Positions 61,234-64,000 of a DNA stretch of 64,000 bases are shown here, piece after piece. Origin of the DNA: Bacteroidaceae bacterium (lineage in GTDB: Bacteria; Bacteroidota; Bacteroidia; Bacteroidales; Bacteroidaceae); the NCBI GenBank assembly GCA_017962495.1, contig JAGCVH010000043.1, positions 28,439-92,438 on the forward strand. The letters run 5' to 3'. Under the pieces are notes generated by a model that saw only the letters and a program-made list of their open reading frames with translations, did not search any database and was not told where the DNA came from. The position numbers and the translations under genes were made by a program. Within the stretch, counting starts at the first letter, position 1, and the number at the start of each line of letters is the position of its first letter.

Positions 61234-61241
61234 TATCTTTG
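61234..61241 (+). promoter_or_regulatory. -7 element of the TonB receptor gene
   Basis: TATCTTTG, 44 bases before the ATG at 61286. Confidence 0.6.
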
Positions 61242-61285
61242 CGTTCGGAAAAAGAAAAGCTGCACATATTAACACATTAATAATC

Positions 61286-63325
61286 ATGCACAACAAGGAA
61301 AGAAAAGGTCCTGGTTCCGTTGTCTGGAAGCAATTCTCCAACAAAGGCTGGTGTGCTTTCGCTTCGTTGCGTCTTCAAGTTTGCATAGGCGTTTTATCAG
61401 CCGCAACACTGACTTCAGTTACCCCCGTGCAAGCCGAAGATACTCGCGCCGAGCAAAAGAGCATAGTTGACGAAGGAGAAACATTGAATGAGATTCAGGT
61501 TTCCGGAACCATGTCGCCGCTGACTTTATTACAGTCGGCAAGAATTGTTAGTGTACTCACACGAGAAGATATTCAAGCGGCGGGAGTACAGAGTGTTAAC
61601 GATTTACTGAAATTAGCCTCGGGCGTCGATGTCCGTCAGCGCGGAGGCTTTGGTATTCAGACGGACATCAGCCTTGACGGAGGCACTTTCGAACAGTTTA
61701 CCCTTCTGCTTAATGGTGTAAACGTTAGCAATCCACAAACAGGTCATCTTTCGGCAGACTTACCCATAAGTTTGGCAGACATCGAACGCATAGAAATCCT
61801 TTCAGGAGCCTCCAGTCGCGTCTATGGTGGTTCGGCCTTTGGTGGTTGCATCAACATTGTCACGCATAAAGATGAGATATCAAACGAAAGCGTTGGTGCG
61901 GAAGGTGGAATGCATGCAACGGTTCAAGGCGATGCGAGAATAGCTTTAAAGACAGGCCTTGTGGGCAATCGACTCAGCATAGGCGGAGGTAGGAGTAGTG
62001 GCGGAACTGATAACAGTGATTGGCGCAAAATGCAACTCTTCTATCAAGGCGATGTTTCTCACGAACAATTCAACCTCAATTGGCAATTCGGATTCTCGAA
62101 GAAGAATTATGGAGCAAATACCTTTTATTCTGCATCCTATCCTAATCAATATGAAAGAAACGAACGTTATTCCATAAGTGTGGGGGCGGAAACAAAAGGA
62201 CGCCTTCATTTCACCCCTTCCGTGTATTGGAATCGAAGCTACGACAACTTTGAGCTTATTAAAGGTGAACGCTTTGGTGAGAACTTTCATATGATTGATG
62301 TCTTTGGTTTGCGTTTAACTGGACACATCACTTGGAAACTTGGCACAACAGCGATGGGTGCAGAACTGCGAAACGAAGGTGTCCTTTCAACGAATCTCGG
62401 ACGTCCATTGGAAGAAAAGGAATTGGTGAAGGTACGTGGTGAGAAAGAAATAGCGTATGACCATAAAGATAATCGCACAAACGTTTCTTATAATATCGAA
62501 CATAATATTGTATTCGACCATTGGACTTTGAGCGTAGGTGTGATTGCTAACATGAATACGTCCGTCGACCATCGCTTCCGCTTCTATCCTGGCATCGACA
62601 TTGCTTATAGTCCAACGACCAATTGGAAGATATATGCCTCATATAGTAAAGGTTTCCGCCTTCCTACGTTTACAGACCTTTATTATAAATCTCCAACGCT
62701 AAATGGAAATATCGGCTTACTATCCGAAGAAAATCGTTCTACTCAATTAGGCGTACAGTATCGTTGTCCAGGCATAAGTGCAACCCTGCGAGGATTCTAT
62801 CATAGAGGCCACAGAATGATTGATTGGGTAATGTATTCCGCTGATGACATTTATCATTCGACCTCGTTCAACCTCGACAACATGGGCTTTCAAGTAGAAG
62901 GGAAACTTGACTTTAATCAGCTCGTGAATAAGGATGTGTATCTTCGTTCATTATCAGTCGGTTATACATACATTCATCAACATCGTCATGATAATATACA
63001 GATATTCCGTAGCAACTATGCTTTGGAGTATCTGCGCCATAAACTTACTGCCTCTCTTCACCATAAAATCTTCTCTCGAATGTCGGCAACATGGTTTCTT
63101 CGATGGCAAGACAGAATGGGTGGATATGTTGATGCCCATTCAAAGCAACTGGTTTCGTACGACCCTTATACCACCCTTGACCTGAAACTGCAATGGGACG
63201 AACCTAAATGGATGGTATATCTTCTGGCAACGAACCTAACCAATAAACGATACTATGACTTAGGCAATGTTCGCCAGCCCGGTTGCTGGCTTATGGTAGG
63301 TGCAAGAGTCAAGATTAACCTTTAG
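61286..63325 (+). CDS. TonB-dependent receptor (BtuB-like)
   Basis: 679 residues. Start 61286 lies after the promoter; the opening WKQFSNKGWCAFASLRLQV before a normal hydrophobic stretch (IGVLSAATLTSV) is the extended signal seen in some Bacteroidota BtuB-like receptors. Plug domain at about 65-190 (ILTREDIQAAG-like segment, LLNGVNVSNP, GGSAFGGCINIVTH), then a 22-strand barrel ending in a hydrophobic residue run (GARVKINL). No SusD partner, so vitamin, metal or siderophore import is more likely than glycan import. The receptor is divergent from the PL11 operon. Confidence 0.9.
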   Translation: MHNKERKGPGSVVWKQFSNKGWCAFASLRLQVCIGVLSAATLTSVTPVQAEDTRAEQKSIVDEGETLNEIQVSGTMSPLTLLQSARIVSVLTREDIQAAGVQSVNDLLKLASGVDVRQRGGFGIQTDISLDGGTFEQFTLLLNGVNVSNPQTGHLSADLPISLADIERIEILSGASSRVYGGSAFGGCINIVTHKDEISNESVGAEGGMHATVQGDARIALKTGLVGNRLSIGGGRSSGGTDNSDWRKMQLFYQGDVSHEQFNLNWQFGFSKKNYGANTFYSASYPNQYERNERYSISVGAETKGRLHFTPSVYWNRSYDNFELIKGERFGENFHMIDVFGLRLTGHITWKLGTTAMGAELRNEGVLSTNLGRPLEEKELVKVRGEKEIAYDHKDNRTNVSYNIEHNIVFDHWTLSVGVIANMNTSVDHRFRFYPGIDIAYSPTTNWKIYASYSKGFRLPTFTDLYYKSPTLNGNIGLLSEENRSTQLGVQYRCPGISATLRGFYHRGHRMIDWVMYSADDIYHSTSFNLDNMGFQVEGKLDFNQLVNKDVYLRSLSVGYTYIHQHRHDNIQIFRSNYALEYLRHKLTASLHHKIFSRMSATWFLRWQDRMGGYVDAHSKQLVSYDPYTTLDLKLQWDEPKWMVYLLATNLTNKRYYDLGNVRQPGCWLMVGARVKINL

Positions 63326-64000
63326 GATTTACAGAACATGAGTACAAGACGCCATGCTCCTCGTCCTCCCATGCGTGTATAAAAAGTAAGGAAACGAGAT
63401 ACGACGTTAACAAACCACGAAGATGGAAGATTTAAGTTGCTTGTGTTTGCCCCTTCGCGTAATAGCATCCCATTGAGAATAGCTAAACGAAAACAAAGGG
63501 CGTGACGACTATTGTCGTCATTTATTTCTGCTTCCACAACACTAATGGTCTGTTCACGCTCAACCATACGACTGGCCATAGATGGGCCAGTTAGGCTATC
63601 AGGATGCTGATGTAGAAGATGATAGGCACGTTCGGGCAAAAAAGAAACACGAGGATGATGAAGTAATAAGCGTATGCCCAGCTCCCAGTCTTGCCAAACT
63701 TGCAGTCGTGAATCCCACCCACCAACCTCACGCAAGAAGCTGGTGCGAATGAGCATCCCCTGCGTGTTGAGTGTGGAAGATAATATCTGACTGGCAACAG
63801 ATATTGAGGTAACAAAGCTACGCTTTTGAACGCGTCCGTTTATCACTAGATTCGTTGGAAAAACTAGTAAGTCTCTTTCAGACGAAGCATGAGGCATCAG
63901 TTCACCTAAGAATGATGGCGTAAACTCATCGTCGCAATCAAAGAAATAAATCCACTCAGTCTTGCACTGGTCAAGACCAAGGTTCCGTGCATGGTTGGCC
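63322..64000 (-). CDS. Glycosyltransferase family 2 protein (cut by the window end)
   Basis: About 226 residues are present; the N terminus lies beyond the window. On the minus strand the frame opens with ANHARNLGLDQC and continues through the metal-binding region YFFDCDDEFT, then VGGWDSRLQVWQDWELGIRLL, as in GT2 enzymes. Late part (about 150-226) has a helical tail. It is likely involved in a surface polysaccharide or glycoprotein. Stops of this gene and the TonB receptor gene overlap by 4 bases. Confidence 0.85.
   Translation of the reverse strand, partial: ANHARNLGLDQCKTEWIYFFDCDDEFTPSFLGELMPHASSERDLLVFPTNLVINGRVQKRSFVTSISVASQILSSTLNTQGMLIRTSFLREVGGWDSRLQVWQDWELGIRLLLHHPRVSFLPERAYHLLHQHPDSLTGPSMASRMVEREQTISVVEAEINDDNSRHALCFRLAILNGMLLREGANTSNLNLPSSWFVNVVSRFLTFYTRMGGRGAWRLVLMFCKS

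Overview
The window looks like chromosomal DNA of a Bacteroidales bacterium, most likely Prevotellaceae from a gut or rumen. Most promoters fit the Bacteroidota pattern TTTG-N19/20-TAnnTTTG. Lipoprotein and secretion signals, several Bacteroidota-only families (DUF4836, DUF5687, DUF4421, DUF6249, DUF5063), a BtuB-like TonB receptor with an extended signal peptide, and many polysaccharide-degrading enzymes agree with this. No rRNA, prophage, integrase or CRISPR array was seen. There is one tRNA gene.

Layout. 0-4.3 kb: secreted GH13 amylase and GH30 (xylanase-type) glycosidase. 4.4-10.8 kb: sulfotransferase, cysN, a DUF559 nuclease, cysD, cysC and an SLC13 anion transporter, i.e. PAPS synthesis plus a user of PAPS, with no sulfite-forming reductase nearby. 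11-15.4 kb: carB-carA behind a leader with a terminator. 15.6-20 kb: an operon of a PurF-like protein without the catalytic cysteine, a steroid 5-alpha-reductase homologue, an Old Yellow Enzyme-type reductase and a short-chain dehydrogenase. 20-24 kb: guaA, then an AmgK-like kinase fused to a RapZ C-terminal domain and a MurU-like uridylyltransferase (cell-wall sugar recycling). 24-33 kb: ABC transporter, rsmE, nucleoside permease, RNA methyltransferase, exonuclease and two DUF proteins. 33-41 kb: ftsK-lolA, trxB with a DUF5687 ABC transporter, and rplU-rpmA. 41-50 kb: GH109, phosphatase, a broken lipoprotein, a Lys/Glu-rich secreted protein, GH105, a coiled-coil protein and a radical SAM protein. 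50-57 kb: ECF sigma factor and small membrane proteins, DPP-IV, tRNA-Arg, asnA, an RNA methyltransferase. 57-64 kb: GH97, PL11 rhamnogalacturonan lyase, TonB receptor, and a glycosyltransferase cut by the window end.

The most interesting gene content is a possible steroid-processing island. The 5-alpha-reductase/OYE/SDR trio matches the enzyme set reported for making flat (5-alpha, 3-beta-OH) bile acids in gut Bacteroidales. About 9 kb away is a sulfotransferase-PAPS cluster of the type reported to sulfonate flat A/B-ring steroids in Bacteroides thetaiotaomicron. The product of one could be the substrate of the other.

The most interesting non-coding content is a family of short tandem repeats in many intergenic regions. 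At least eight arrays have a 20-22 bp (sometimes 11 bp) period, carry different core words and often abut stop codons. Around many promoters there are 7-bp repeats. Two AT-rich modules are bounded by inverted 7-bp repeats. The DUF559 nuclease gene sits between two inverted G-rich elements, one of which now encodes the N terminus of CysN.
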